A stretch of DNA of 51,566 nt, taken from contig JAJUGE010000011.1 of assembly GCA_029268305.1 (NCBI GenBank), positions 1 through 51,566 of the forward strand, given 5' to 3'. The notes under the pieces are model-generated. The model was given only the letters and a program-made list of their open reading frames with translations. It searched no databases and was not told the origin of the DNA. Shown in pieces: positions 7,838 through 16,801 of the stretch. This DNA comes from Alphaproteobacteria bacterium (GTDB lineage: Bacteria > Pseudomonadota > Alphaproteobacteria > JAJUGE01). The position numbers were made by a program, and so were the translations under genes. How positions within the stretch are numbered: the first letter of the stretch is position 1; the number at the start of each line of letters is the position of its first letter.

Positions 7838-8168
7838 CATTCATCTTCCGCGGGCGACCCCCGCTCATGCGAAACGCCGGCATGCTCTCGCGCCGCAGGC
7901 GGACGACGCCTTCCGCGCCTTCTCCAAGACAGTCTTCGCCGAGGGCGCGCTGGACGTGCGAACGAAACAGATCATCGCCGTTGCCGTCGCCCATGTCACC
8001 CAGTGCCCCTGGTGCATCGAGGGGCACGTGAAGGCAGCCCGCCGCGCGGGCGCGACCCAAGAGCAGATCATGGAGGCGATCTGGGTCGCGGCCGAGATGC
8101 GCGCGGGCGCGGCCTTCGCTCATTCGGTCAAGACGCTCGACCTGATGGAGGACGAGGCCTCGGGATAA
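7830..8168 (+). CDS. AhpD-like carboxymuconolactone decarboxylase family protein
   Basis: A 112-residue CMD-domain protein with the redox motif CPWC at residues 59-62 followed by His66 (CIEGH), as in AhpD-like peroxidase and disulfide-relay proteins. The thiol motif argues against a true muconolactone decarboxylase. Its ATG lies inside the end of the hemerythrin-like gene, so the two are translationally coupled and probably serve the same stress response. Confidence 0.85.
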   Translation: MTDIHLPRATPAHAKRRHALAPQADDAFRAFSKTVFAEGALDVRTKQIIAVAVAHVTQCPWCIEGHVKAARRAGATQEQIMEAIWVAAEMRAGAAFAHSVKTLDLMEDEASG

Positions 8169-8198
8169 ACCACCTTCGTCCTCGGCAGGGGAGAGATC

Positions 8199-9041
8199 AT
8201 GATTATCCGATCGTCAGATCAAGGTTCGCGCAGTCCGGTACGCCGCTTCCCAGTTCCCAGAAATTTCCGCATGGCGCCAGGGTCGCGGGTCGAGCGAGGG
8301 CGAACCTGGGCGGCCCCCGCTGGTGCGATCCGCGTGAAGCCGTTCGAGATCTATCGGTATGACCCCGATACTGGCTCCAACCCGCGGATCGAGACGTTCG
8401 ATGTCGATCTGGATGATTGTGGGCCGATGGTCCTCGACGCCCTGTTCTGGATCAAGGACAAGGTGGATTCGACACTCACCTTCCGCCGCTCGTGCCGGGA
8501 AGGCATCTGCGGCTCCTGTGCGATGAACATCGACGGCACGAACTGGCTCGCCTGCACGCGCTTCATTTCGGATACCGAATCGCCTGCATCGATCTACCCG
8601 CTCTCGAACATGCGGGTGATCAAGGATCTCGTTCCCGATCTGACCCACGTCTTCGCGCAATACACTTCGATCCAGCCGTGGCTCAGATCGGAGACACCGA
8701 ACCCCGAGGGTGAGCGACTCCAATCGCCGGCTGAGCGACGCGCACTCGATGGATACTACGAGTGCATCCTCTGCTTCTGCTGTACATCGGGTTGCCCAAG
8801 CCACTGGTGGAATGGGGACCGCTTTCTCGGACCCGCCGTGCTCCTGCAGGCTTGGCGTTGGCTCGCCGACAGCCGAGATGAAGCCACCGGCGAGCGGCTG
8901 GATGATCTCGAAGATCCGTTCCGGCTCTACCGATGTCACACCATCCTGAATTGTACCCGGACCTGTCCGAAAGGACTGAACCCGGGGAAGGCGATCGCAG
9001 AGATAAAGAGAATGTTGATCGAGCGCCGAGGCTGGTCTTGA
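8199..9041 (+). CDS. Succinate dehydrogenase iron-sulfur subunit (SdhB) paralogue, orphan
   Basis: A complete 280-residue SdhB. The [2Fe-2S] ligands are in CREGICGSC and LAC (Cys99, 104, 107, 119). The [4Fe-4S] and [3Fe-4S] ligands are in [12 protein letters not shown] (189-199) and [14 protein letters not shown] (246-256), and the quinone-site WWN (203-205) is kept. It starts at an ATG after GGGGAG. SdhB normally binds SdhA and the SdhCD anchor, yet neither is nearby; the gene lies 30 bases after the AhpD-like gene. It may be a spare SdhB used under nitrosative stress or an electron carrier with other partners. The family is certain; the role is open. Confidence 0.92.
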   Translation: MIIRSSDQGSRSPVRRFPVPRNFRMAPGSRVERGRTWAAPAGAIRVKPFEIYRYDPDTGSNPRIETFDVDLDDCGPMVLDALFWIKDKVDSTLTFRRSCREGICGSCAMNIDGTNWLACTRFISDTESPASIYPLSNMRVIKDLVPDLTHVFAQYTSIQPWLRSETPNPEGERLQSPAERRALDGYYECILCFCCTSGCPSHWWNGDRFLGPAVLLQAWRWLADSRDEATGERLDDLEDPFRLYRCHTILNCTRTCPKGLNPGKAIAEIKRMLIERRGWS

Positions 9042-9092
9042 TGCTGACTCCGTGGGCGCCAGCTCGGAATATTGGTCCGTGGAGGTCTATCT

Positions 9093-9536
9093 GTGCTCAT
9101 CGAGAGACTGCTCCCGGCCGCACGTGAACGTCTCGCGACCATCGGGCTCGATGTGCCGCTGATCGAGGCGGCGAGGCTTCTGCGCAGCCCGGAAACCAAT
9201 CTCGTGATCGTGTGCGGCACCGAAGGCGCGATTGCGGGCATCATCACCAAGACCGATGTCGTCGGGCGGATCAGCGAATGTCATGGTTCCAGTTGCATTA
9301 CCAACGCCTCGTCGGTGATGACGCGCGATGTGACCTACTGTCATCCGAACACATTCGTGAAGGATGTATGGTCGATCATGAAGGAACGCGGTCTGAAGCA
9401 CCTTCCTGTTGTCGACCGCGAACTTCGTCCGATGGGGGTGATCAACGCGCGACAGGTGGTGCAGGCGCTACTGGAAGAGGTGGAGTACGAGGAGCAGCTC
9501 CTGCGTGATTACGTGATGTGCGTTGGGTATCGCTGA
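9093..9536 (+). CDS. CBS-pair domain protein
   Basis: A 147-residue protein made of two CBS motifs (about residues 15-60 and 78-130), with GIITKTDVVGRI and MGVINARQVVQALL as the characteristic helix ends. CBS pairs bind adenosyl nucleotides and act as energy or redox sensors. The start is taken as GTG 9093, seven bases after GGAGG. It follows the SdhB paralogue by 51 bases on the same strand. A short cysteine segment (ECHGSSC) between the motifs is unusual. Target unknown. Confidence 0.85.
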   Translation: MLIERLLPAARERLATIGLDVPLIEAARLLRSPETNLVIVCGTEGAIAGIITKTDVVGRISECHGSSCITNASSVMTRDVTYCHPNTFVKDVWSIMKERGLKHLPVVDRELRPMGVINARQVVQALLEEVEYEEQLLRDYVMCVGYR

Positions 9537-9753
9537 GTTGCGCCGCCCACACAGGGCTCAAGGTTCCACCGGAATGCCCGCGCGCCTCGACGGTAAGGCC
9601 AGCCGACTGCGCATGGAGAAGGCAGGCACCAGATCGCGCTCGGCAGTTCTGCGGGCGCCCGGGTGTTGATCGGCAGCGCCGACCTGGCAGGGTGGCTCTT
9701 CGACACCTGGGCAACCGGTTACGAACGCTGATGCCATCGTCCGCCGGCACGTA

Positions 9754-10533
9754 TCAGAGCGCGTACCCGCCGCAGGTATTGATCGTCTGGCCGGTGACGT
9801 AGCGAGCGGTGCGGTTGGAGGCCAGATAGAGCACGGCTTCCGCGACATCCTCGGCCCGCCCGCCATAGGGCAGACCCCTGTTGCGGCGCGCGATCTCCAG
9901 GGTCTCCGGCGTGTAATGGCCGCTTTCACGCAGTCGCCAGTGCATGCCGGCCTCGACGCTGCCGACGCCGACCCCGTTGGCGCGGATGCCGTAGCGCCCT
10001 TCCTCCTTGGCGATGCCGCGCACGATCGCCTCGACCGCAGCCTTCGGGGCGACCGAGAGGATGTCGCGCGCCGGATAGCGGCGAAGGCCGGCGGTGTGCA
10101 GCGCGACGATCGAGCCCTTGGAAGCACGCAGGTGCGGGATCGCCGGATGCACCAGATTATAGAAGCCGACCGCGTCCTGGAGCATGAAGCTGCGGAACTG
10201 CGCTGGCGGGGTCTTGCTGATGTGGGTCATCGGAATGTCGGGGCCGGAGGCGTAGACCAGCGTATGCAGGCCCCCGAAGTCCGCCGCGACCCGGTCGACG
10301 CAGGCCTTGCTGGCCGCCTCATCCTCGCTGTCGAGCTGGAAGATCGCGACCCGGCGACCGAGCGCCTCGATCTCGGTCGCGACCTCTTCGGCTGCCGCGG
10401 CGTTGCGGTGATAGGTCAGCGCCACGTCGCTTCCGGCCTCGGCCAGACGACGACAGATCGCGCGCCCGAGGCCGCCGCTGCCGCCTGTCACCAGCGCCGC
10501 GCCGCCCACGAAATCCGCTTCGCCCATTGTCAT
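9754..10533 (-). CDS. SDR-family protein with altered active site
   Basis: A 259-residue Rossmann protein with the nucleotide motif TGGSGGLG and the C-terminal YVTGQTINTCGG segment of short-chain dehydrogenases. The usual Y-x3-K pair reads SVAPK, so the catalytic tyrosine is replaced by serine and the conserved Ser is also not obvious (ALHTAGLRRYPAR). The Y-x6-K spacing of FabI/FabL is not present either. It may be an enoyl-reductase-like or non-catalytic member. The start at 10533 follows GGAGGAAG. It lies 78 bases after the FAD-linked oxidase and was probably co-transcribed. The stretch 9537-9753 to its left shows no recognisable gene. Confidence 0.8.
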   Translation of the reverse strand: MTMGEADFVGGAALVTGGSGGLGRAICRRLAEAGSDVALTYHRNAAAAEEVATEIEALGRRVAIFQLDSEDEAASKACVDRVAADFGGLHTLVYASGPDIPMTHISKTPPAQFRSFMLQDAVGFYNLVHPAIPHLRASKGSIVALHTAGLRRYPARDILSVAPKAAVEAIVRGIAKEEGRYGIRANGVGVGSVEAGMHWRLRESGHYTPETLEIARRNRGLPYGGRAEDVAEAVLYLASNRTARYVTGQTINTCGGYAL

Positions 10534-10611
10534 GTCGCTTCCTCCGGTCGGTGATCGTCGTGCCCACCCCAGCACTTGAGGCGCGATGTAACGGCCAATC
10601 TGGTCCGATGC

Positions 10612-12239
10612 CTAGGCTGAGTCGTTGGCGCCGGTGCGGTCGACCGGCAGCAGCACACCCGGATTGAGAATGCCTCTGGGATCGAGCCGGTCCTTGACCG
10701 CGCGAAGCGCTTCACCGAACAGCTCCGGACGCTGGCGGCTGTACCAGGGCATGTGGTCGCGGCCGACAGCGTGGTGGTGAGTGACGGTCCCGCCGTTGGC
10801 GATCACCGCATCCAGCGCCCTGCTCTTGATCTCCAGCCACTGCTCCGCCAGCGCCCCGTGCCTGCCTTTCGCCTGGAACGAGAAGTAGGGTGCCGGACCG
10901 CCCGGATAGCAGTGCGTGAAGCGACAGGAGACCAGTCCCGGTTGGCCCGTCGCTTCGCGAGCGGCTTCCTCGGTGGCGGCGATGACGGTGTCGTAGAACG
11001 TCGGGAAGCGATCCCAGGTGATCGCCGTCTCGAACGTGTCGGTGATGATCCCCATCTCGACCAGAGCGGTCTTGTAGTGCGGCATGCGGATGAAAGCGTG
11101 GCGCCAGGCGCCGGCCGCCCCGGCACGATGGCCTTCGCCGCTCTTCGCGACATCGTCCTCGTAGCTGCCGCCGAAATCCCGGCAAATCTCGAGAGCACGA
11201 TCGAGCCAAGGCCCGACCGGATGATCGTTGTTCTCGAACGCGAGCACGACGACCGACTGCTTTCCGTCGCCGAAGCCGTTGGAATGGGCCTCGCGCGCGT
11301 CCAGCAGCCGCACGTTGGCAGGATAGAGCGCCGCCTGGCAGATCACGCGGACCGCCTCGGCAGCCTGGAAGACGTCGTCGAACAGGACGGCCGTGCCGCC
11401 GCGGTAGGCCGGGCGGTCCTGCAGGCGCATCCATGCTTCGGTGATGATGCCGAGAGCTCCTTCCGAGCCGATCATCAGCCGGTCGGGACTGGGACCCGCA
11501 CCCGAGCCCGGCAGCCGGCGGCTCTCCAGAACGCCAGCAGGCGTGACCATTCGGAGACTCTCGACGAAGTCGTCGATGTGCGTATAAAGCGTGGCGAAGT
11601 GCCCGCCGGAACGCGTGGCGATCATACCGCCGAGCGTCGCCAGCTCCATGCTCTGCGGAAAATGGCGCAGGGTGAGGTTGTGGGCCTTCAACTCCGCTTC
11701 CATCGCCGGCACGCGGATGCCGCCCTGAATGCGGGCGGCACGACTGGTCTTGTCGATTTCCAGGATCCGGTCCAGGCGCGTCAGGTCGAGGCTGATCGTC
11801 CCGTTGTAGCCTTCTCCGACAGCGGGTTCGACGCCGCCGCAGACCGAGGTGCCGCCTCCGAACGGGATCACGGCGAGATTGGCGCCGGCCGCGTAGTCGT
11901 AGACCGCCTCTATGTCCGCCTCGGAGCGTGCGAACGCCACGAAGTCCGGGGCGTTTCGGAAATCACGGTCGAAGGCCCTTGTATAATCCGGGAACGATTT
12001 ACCGTATGTGTGCACGAGCCGGTCGCGCTTGTCATTGCTCGAGAACGAGCTCAGCGCCGCGGGAATGTCGAGACGAGGTTGGTGGAGCTCGATCGCCTCT
12101 TCCGTCGGGGCCTTTCGAACCTCCCACACTCCCCTCCGAAGCGCTCCCGGGACCGCGAGGTGATCATCCCGTGCTCTTCGGCCGAGATCTCGTCGCCTTC
12201 GTATCCCCAGCCGATCACCTTCAATCTTCTGGTGCTCAC
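10612..12239 (-). CDS. FAD-linked oxidase (alkyl-DHAP synthase/glycolate-oxidase type), frameshifted
   Basis: About 542 residues if the frame is joined. The main 505-codon frame contains the PCMH FAD domain (IPFGGGTSVCGGVEP, and GGMIATRSGGHFATLYTHID) and a C-terminal FAD-oxidase domain ending DPRGILNPGVLLP. The expected N terminus, STRRLKVIGWGYEGDEIS, is in another frame and starts at a GTG (12239) with GGAGG upstream. The two frames would join if one base were added to the CCCC run at 12131-12134. The family includes bacterial alkyldihydroxyacetonephosphate synthase-like and D-2-hydroxyacid oxidases; the substrate is unknown. The rest of the gene is intact, so a sequencing error is more likely than decay. 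Confidence 0.85.
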
Positions 12240-12462
12240 CTCGGTCCTCCCTTTTGCGTTTGGCAAATTCTCCGCTTCTTCAATTCGGACGTTCGATTGC
12301 AGAGTATGGTTGGGACGGCGCATCACCGGCAAGACCATGTCGGGTATTCCCCGAGGCTGGTTGCCGGGATTTGCAGGAAGCTGGCGCACGTCGCGAAGCT
12401 GTTCGATGCGAGGCTCGCGCAGTCAACGAGCCAATGATTGAAGCTGCCGCTGGAGGCACTCG

Positions 12463-13242
12463 ATGATCCTGGACGATCAGGTTGCGTTGGTTACGGGAGC
12501 GGGGCAGGGGATCGGCGCCGCAACGGCGTTGGCTCTGGCGGAGGCGGGGGCGGCGGTAGTCGCTGCCGACATCGATGCAGCTTCCGCCGAACGCACGGCC
12601 GCAGCCGTGACCGAGACGGGGCGCCGCTCGCTGGCGATGGAAGTGGACGTCGGCGATGTCGCCGCGATCCGCCGCATGATCGACCGCACGATGGAAGAGT
12701 TCGGGCGGCTCGATGTGCTGGTCAACAACGCCGGGGTCACGCGACGCGCCGACATCATGGACCTCACGGAAGAGGACTGGGATCGCATTCACCGCGTGAA
12801 CGCCAAGGGCGTGTTCTTCTGTCTGCAGACCGCGGCGCGCGTCATGATCCCGCGTCGGAGCGGTCGCATCATCAACATCGCCTCGATCGCCGGGAAGGGA
12901 TATGCCGGTACGTCGAACGCCGCTTATGCGGCGAGCAAGGGAGCGGTCATCAGCCTCACCCGAACCGCCGCTCAGCAGCTGGCCCGGCACGACATCAACG
13001 TGAACGCGATCTGCCCCGGCGTCACCCGGACGGAGCTCTCCGATTCCAATCTGCGGGTGCGCGCGCAACAGGAGGGGCTGAGCTTGGAGGCGATGGAGGC
13101 GCGGCGCGCCGAGGCCATTCCGCTGAAGCGTGTCTGCGAACCATCCGACATCGCCGCTATGGCGGTTTTTCTTGCCTCCCCCGGTGCGCGCAACATCACC
13201 GGCCAGTCCTACAACGTCGATGGCGGGATCATCCCGGAATAG
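12463..13242 (+). CDS. SDR-family oxidoreductase
   Basis: A 259-residue classical short-chain dehydrogenase with the cofactor motif TGAGQGIG, NNAG, the catalytic Ser (IASIAG) and YAASK, and a C-terminal ITGQSYNVDGG. It probably uses NAD(P) to oxidise or reduce an alcohol or ketone. GGAGG lies just upstream of the ATG. It is divergent from the FAD-linked oxidase across about 220 bases and convergent with the carboxylase gene. The substrate cannot be assigned. Confidence 0.9.
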   Translation: MILDDQVALVTGAGQGIGAATALALAEAGAAVVAADIDAASAERTAAAVTETGRRSLAMEVDVGDVAAIRRMIDRTMEEFGRLDVLVNNAGVTRRADIMDLTEEDWDRIHRVNAKGVFFCLQTAARVMIPRRSGRIINIASIAGKGYAGTSNAAYAASKGAVISLTRTAAQQLARHDINVNAICPGVTRTELSDSNLRVRAQQEGLSLEAMEARRAEAIPLKRVCEPSDIAAMAVFLASPGARNITGQSYNVDGGIIPE

Positions 13243-13266
13243 ACATAGCGCCGGGATTCGCCGACC

Positions 13267-16200
13267 TCACCAGGCGTCGATCATCGGTCGCTTCTTGGCC
13301 GTGCGGGGCGGCGGTGGCCGGATGGCGGTCAGGAGGTTGGCCACCCAGGTGCGGGTCTCGGCGGGATCGATCACATCGTCGAGCGTGAAATTGACCGAGC
13401 GATTCAGCGCCTTTCCGGCCTCATAAGCCTGCGCCACCATCTCTTCATAGAAGGCGCGGCGCTTTTCCGGGTCCTCAATGGCCGCCAGTTCGGCGCGATA
13501 GCCGAGCTTGACCTGGCCTTCTATGCCCATCGGCGCGAACTCTCCGGTCGGCCAGGCGATGTAGAAGTAGGGCGCGCGGAAGTTGCCCCCGGCCATGGCG
13601 CTCTGCCCCAGGCCATAGGCCTTGCGCAGCACGATCGTGAAGTACGGAACGGTCAGGTTGGAGCTCGTCAGGAACATCCGGGCGGCGTGGCGAACGAGCC
13701 CGGTCTTCTCCGCCTCCGGCCCCACCATGATTCCCGGCGTGTCGCAGAGATGGACGATCGGTATGTCGAAGGCATCGCACAGCTGCATGAACCGCGCGCC
13801 CTTGTCGGAGCCGTCGGAATCGACCGCCCCACCCACGTGCTTCGGATCGTTCGCGATCACGCCGACAGGTCGGCCCTCGATGCGGATCAGCGCCGTCACC
13901 ATCGTCCGGCCGAAGTCCTTGCGCAGCTCCAGTACCGAGCCTTCGTCGGCCAGGGTGTGGATGACGTCGCGGACTTCGTAAACGCGGAGCCGGTTCTCGG
14001 GCACGATATGACGCATGCGCCGCTGGTCCGGCGCCGACCATTCCTTCAACGGCCCCTGGAAGTAGGCGAGGTACTTCTTGGCGATCGCGACGGCCTCGGC
14101 CTCGTCCCGAACGGCGATGTCTACGACGCCGCTCCGCGTCTGCACGTCGATCGGGCCGATATCCTCCGGCGCGAAAACGCCGAGGCCGCCGCCTTCGATC
14201 ATCGCCGGGCCACCCATGCCGATGTTGGAGTCCGCCGTCGCGATGATGACGTCGCAGCACCCGAGCAAAGACGCGTTACCCGCGAAGCACCGGCCGGCGA
14301 CGATGCCGACGATCGGCACATGGCCGGAAAGCTGGCCGAAATGATGAAAGGTGTCGAAGCCGATGAAGCCGCCATAGTCGTCGTCGCCCGGGCGCCCGCC
14401 GCCGCCTTCCGCGAACAGGACGAACGGCATGCGGCCATCCTCGGCGATGTCGATGATCTTGTCCGTCTTCCAGTGATTGTGGACCCCCTGGGTGCCAGCG
14501 AAGACGGTGTAGTCGTAGGCCATGACGGCGACGCTGGCGGCGGTGGGATCGAAGAGACTGCCGTTCACTCGGCCGATCCCGGCGACGAGGCCGTCTGCCG
14601 GGCTGCGGGCGAGCAGGTCTGCGAAATCGCGCCGCCGCCGCTGAGCCGCCAGGACGAGCGGCCCGTATTCGATGAACGTTCCGGGGTCCACAAGGTCCGC
14701 GACGTTCTCGCGGGCGGTGCGGTGGCCGGTCTTGCGCCGGCGCTCGACCGCCTGGGGCCGGTTCTCGTCGCGCGTCAGGGCGCGCCGGCTCAGCACTTCG
14801 TCGAGGTCGGGACGGATGGCGTCCAGGTCGACCGCGGTGGCGGCGTCTTGCAGCTCGGTGGAGACTTCGGAGGGCTCCAGCGTCATCATCAGCTCGCCTT
14901 CCCACAGCGCATCGCCGGGTTCGACGTGGATCGCGCGCACCACGCCCGCCGCCTCCGCGACGACGGCGTGCTCCATCTTCATGGCCTCCATGATGGCCAC
15001 CTCGGCGCCTCGGGGCACAGCGTCTCCGACCCGGACGGCGAGCGTGATCACCGTGCCCTGCAGCGGTGTCTTGATTGCGATCAGTCCGGCGGGGGGTTCG
15101 GCCGCGCCGCCGGAGCCCTGCCGCCGTGCCGCACTCTGGGACTGGCCGTAGGCAAGCACGGAGAGGGGGTCAGTCCCGTCGACCCTGGCGCCCGCCCGGG
15201 CGCCGCGGCTCCCCTGTTCAGGATCGGCCCCGACATAGAGGCGGGGGTGGGCATCGGCGTCGACGGAGGTCAGTCTGGCGGCGTTCGCTTCGACATAGTG
15301 GGTGTCGAGATCGCCGGTCCGAGGCGCCTCCTCCTGCAGCAGCGCTTGCAGGAATGCGATGTTCGTCGGCACTCCTGCGACATGGAACTCGCAGAGGGTT
15401 CGGTAGCCTTTGGCAATCACATCGTCTACCCGGCCGGATCGTGCGTGGACGATCACTTTCGCGAGCAGGGAATCATACGACGGGTTCGTCATGTAACCGG
15501 CATAGCCGTAACCGTCGACGCGGACGCCCGCGCCGGACGGCGGCTCGAAGGCCTTCAGCACGCCGCCGCCCGGCCTCGCCGTCCCGTCCGGCTGCATGGT
15601 TTCCGTATTGATGCGGAGCTGCATCGCCATGCCGCGCGGCTTCGGCCCCGCGCTCGCCGAGAGCCCGAGGTCCTTCAGGCGCGCGCCCTGTGCCAGCCGC
15701 AATTGCAGTTCGACCAGGTCCAGCCCGGTAACCTCCTCAGTGACCGTATGCTCGACCTGCAGTCGCGGGTTCGCTTCGATGAAGTAGAATCCGCCCGTAT
15801 CACGATCGACCAGAAACTCGATCGTGCCGAGACTGCTGTAATTGGCGGCGCGCGCGATCGCCAGCGCCGCGTTCAGCAGACGGTCACGGATGGCGGGGTC
15901 CAGATGCGGGGCCGGCGCGAATTCCACCAGCTTCTGTCGCTGCCGCTGCAGCGAACAGTCGCGCTCCCAGAGATGTGCGACGTCGGACCCGTCGCCGATA
16001 ATTTGAACTTCGATGTGGCGGGCGCGTGGGATGAACTGCTCTACGTAGAGGTCGCCAGACCCGAAGGCTGAGGTCGCCTCCGACCGGCACCGCTCGAAAG
16101 CGTCGTTCAGCTCGCTTTCCGTGCGGGCCCGCCGCATGCCACGGCCGCCGCCGCCGGCCACCGCCTTGACCATGACGGCTGCGTCCGGACCGAGCTCTGC

Positions 16201-16641
16201 CAGAAAGGCCGCTGCTTCCTCGGCGGTCGTCGGCGCCGACGTTCCCGGAAGGACAGGAACGCCAGCCTGGGCGGCCAGCTCGCGAGCCCGGTACTTGTTG
16301 CCGAACAGGTCGAGCGTTTCGGCCGAGGGGCCGACGAACGTGAATCCTTCTTCCGCGCAGAGCCGCGCGAAGTCCGCGTTCTCGGAAAGGAAGCCGTAGC
16401 CCGGATGGATCGCCGTAGCGCCGGCCTCGCGTGCTGCGGCGAGGATCGTCCTGCCGTCGAGATAGGCAGTCACCCCGCGCCCGGGCAACGCGATCGCTGC
16501 GTCCGCCTTCCGCACATGCAGGCTGGTGGCATCGTCGGCGGGATATACGGCGACGGTCGAGAGTCCGAGATCGGCGGCCGAGCGAAAGATCCGGATGGCG
16601 ATTTCACCACGATTGGCGACAAGCAGCTTTTGTCCGGTCAT
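13267..16641 (-). CDS. Single-chain biotin-dependent acyl-CoA carboxylase
   Basis: A 1124-residue fusion. Residues 1-460 are biotin carboxylase (ATP-grasp loop GGGGRGMRRA at 163-172, and EANPRLQVEHTVTE). Residues 520-590 are the biotin carrier with Lys555 in EAMKMEH. Residues 620-1110 are the carboxyltransferase (AYDYTVFAGTQG, IVAGRCFAGNASLLG). This domain order in one chain is that of the long-chain/broad acyl-CoA carboxylases described in some alphaproteobacteria and mycobacteria; two-chain PccAB/AccBC enzymes differ. It would carboxylate an acyl-CoA with bicarbonate and ATP in the cytoplasm. The gene is monocistronic, convergent with an SDR. Confidence 0.92.
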   Translation of the reverse strand: MTGQKLLVANRGEIAIRIFRSAADLGLSTVAVYPADDATSLHVRKADAAIALPGRGVTAYLDGRTILAAAREAGATAIHPGYGFLSENADFARLCAEEGFTFVGPSAETLDLFGNKYRARELAAQAGVPVLPGTSAPTTAEEAAAFLAELGPDAAVMVKAVAGGGGRGMRRARTESELNDAFERCRSEATSAFGSGDLYVEQFIPRARHIEVQIIGDGSDVAHLWERDCSLQRQRQKLVEFAPAPHLDPAIRDRLLNAALAIARAANYSSLGTIEFLVDRDTGGFYFIEANPRLQVEHTVTEEVTGLDLVELQLRLAQGARLKDLGLSASAGPKPRGMAMQLRINTETMQPDGTARPGGGVLKAFEPPSGAGVRVDGYGYAGYMTNPSYDSLLAKVIVHARSGRVDDVIAKGYRTLCEFHVAGVPTNIAFLQALLQEEAPRTGDLDTHYVEANAARLTSVDADAHPRLYVGADPEQGSRGARAGARVDGTDPLSVLAYGQSQSAARRQGSGGAAEPPAGLIAIKTPLQGTVITLAVRVGDAVPRGAEVAIMEAMKMEHAVVAEAAGVVRAIHVEPGDALWEGELMMTLEPSEVSTELQDAATAVDLDAIRPDLDEVLSRRALTRDENRPQAVERRRKTGHRTARENVADLVDPGTFIEYGPLVLAAQRRRRDFADLLARSPADGLVAGIGRVNGSLFDPTAASVAVMAYDYTVFAGTQGVHNHWKTDKIIDIAEDGRMPFVLFAEGGGGRPGDDDYGGFIGFDTFHHFGQLSGHVPIVGIVAGRCFAGNASLLGCCDVIIATADSNIGMGGPAMIEGGGLGVFAPEDIGPIDVQTRSGVVDIAVRDEAEAVAIAKKYLAYFQGPLKEWSAPDQRRMRHIVPENRLRVYEVRDVIHTLADEGSVLELRKDFGRTMVTALIRIEGRPVGVIANDPKHVGGAVDSDGSDKGARFMQLCDAFDIPIVHLCDTPGIMVGPEAEKTGLVRHAARMFLTSSNLTVPYFTIVLRKAYGLGQSAMAGGNFRAPYFYIAWPTGEFAPMGIEGQVKLGYRAELAAIEDPEKRRAFYEEMVAQAYEAGKALNRSVNFTLDDVIDPAETRTWVANLLTAIRPPPPRTAKKRPMIDAW

Positions 16642-16754
16642 CGAAGGCTCTCGATCGTTGTGAAGGCACGGGCGGCGGGCGCGACATTCGGCGTAGAGCG
16701 GCCGTGCCGATCATAAGGGCAGCTTCGGCGAGCCGCTAGGCGGGCGCTGGTCGA

Positions 16755-16775
16755 CGAGTGGCCGTTCGCCACTCG
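16755..16775 (-). terminator. Hairpin downstream of the RND operon
   Basis: CGAGTGGC and GCCACTCG form a perfect eight-base stem around a five-base loop, 26 bases after the RND permease stop in its reading direction. No T-run follows on that strand, so it is not a classic intrinsic terminator. It may protect the 3' end or mark a Rho-dependent stop. The rest of 16642-16801 shows no gene. Confidence 0.4.
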
Positions 16776-16801
16776 CCGTCATGCGATCATCCCGGACGCC
16801 G

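Noticed and set aside
9537-9753. Possible C-terminal gene fragment (GARVLIGSADLAGWLFDTWA) on the plus strand
   Set aside because: The translation looks protein-like but no family could be named and no start or ribosome site is present.
10753-12441. Open frame of 562 codons on the plus strand opposite the FAD-linked oxidase
   Set aside because: No family motif, and it is the mirror of a recognised gene.
12240-12462. Short open frames between the FAD-linked oxidase and the SDR at 12463
   Set aside because: None gives a recognisable protein. The stretch is best read as a divergent promoter region with a slightly AT-rich part near 12250-12300.
13687-16071. Open frame of 794 codons on the plus strand opposite the acyl-CoA carboxylase
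   Set aside because: Antisense shadow; the minus-strand product has full biotin carboxylase, carrier and carboxyltransferase motifs.
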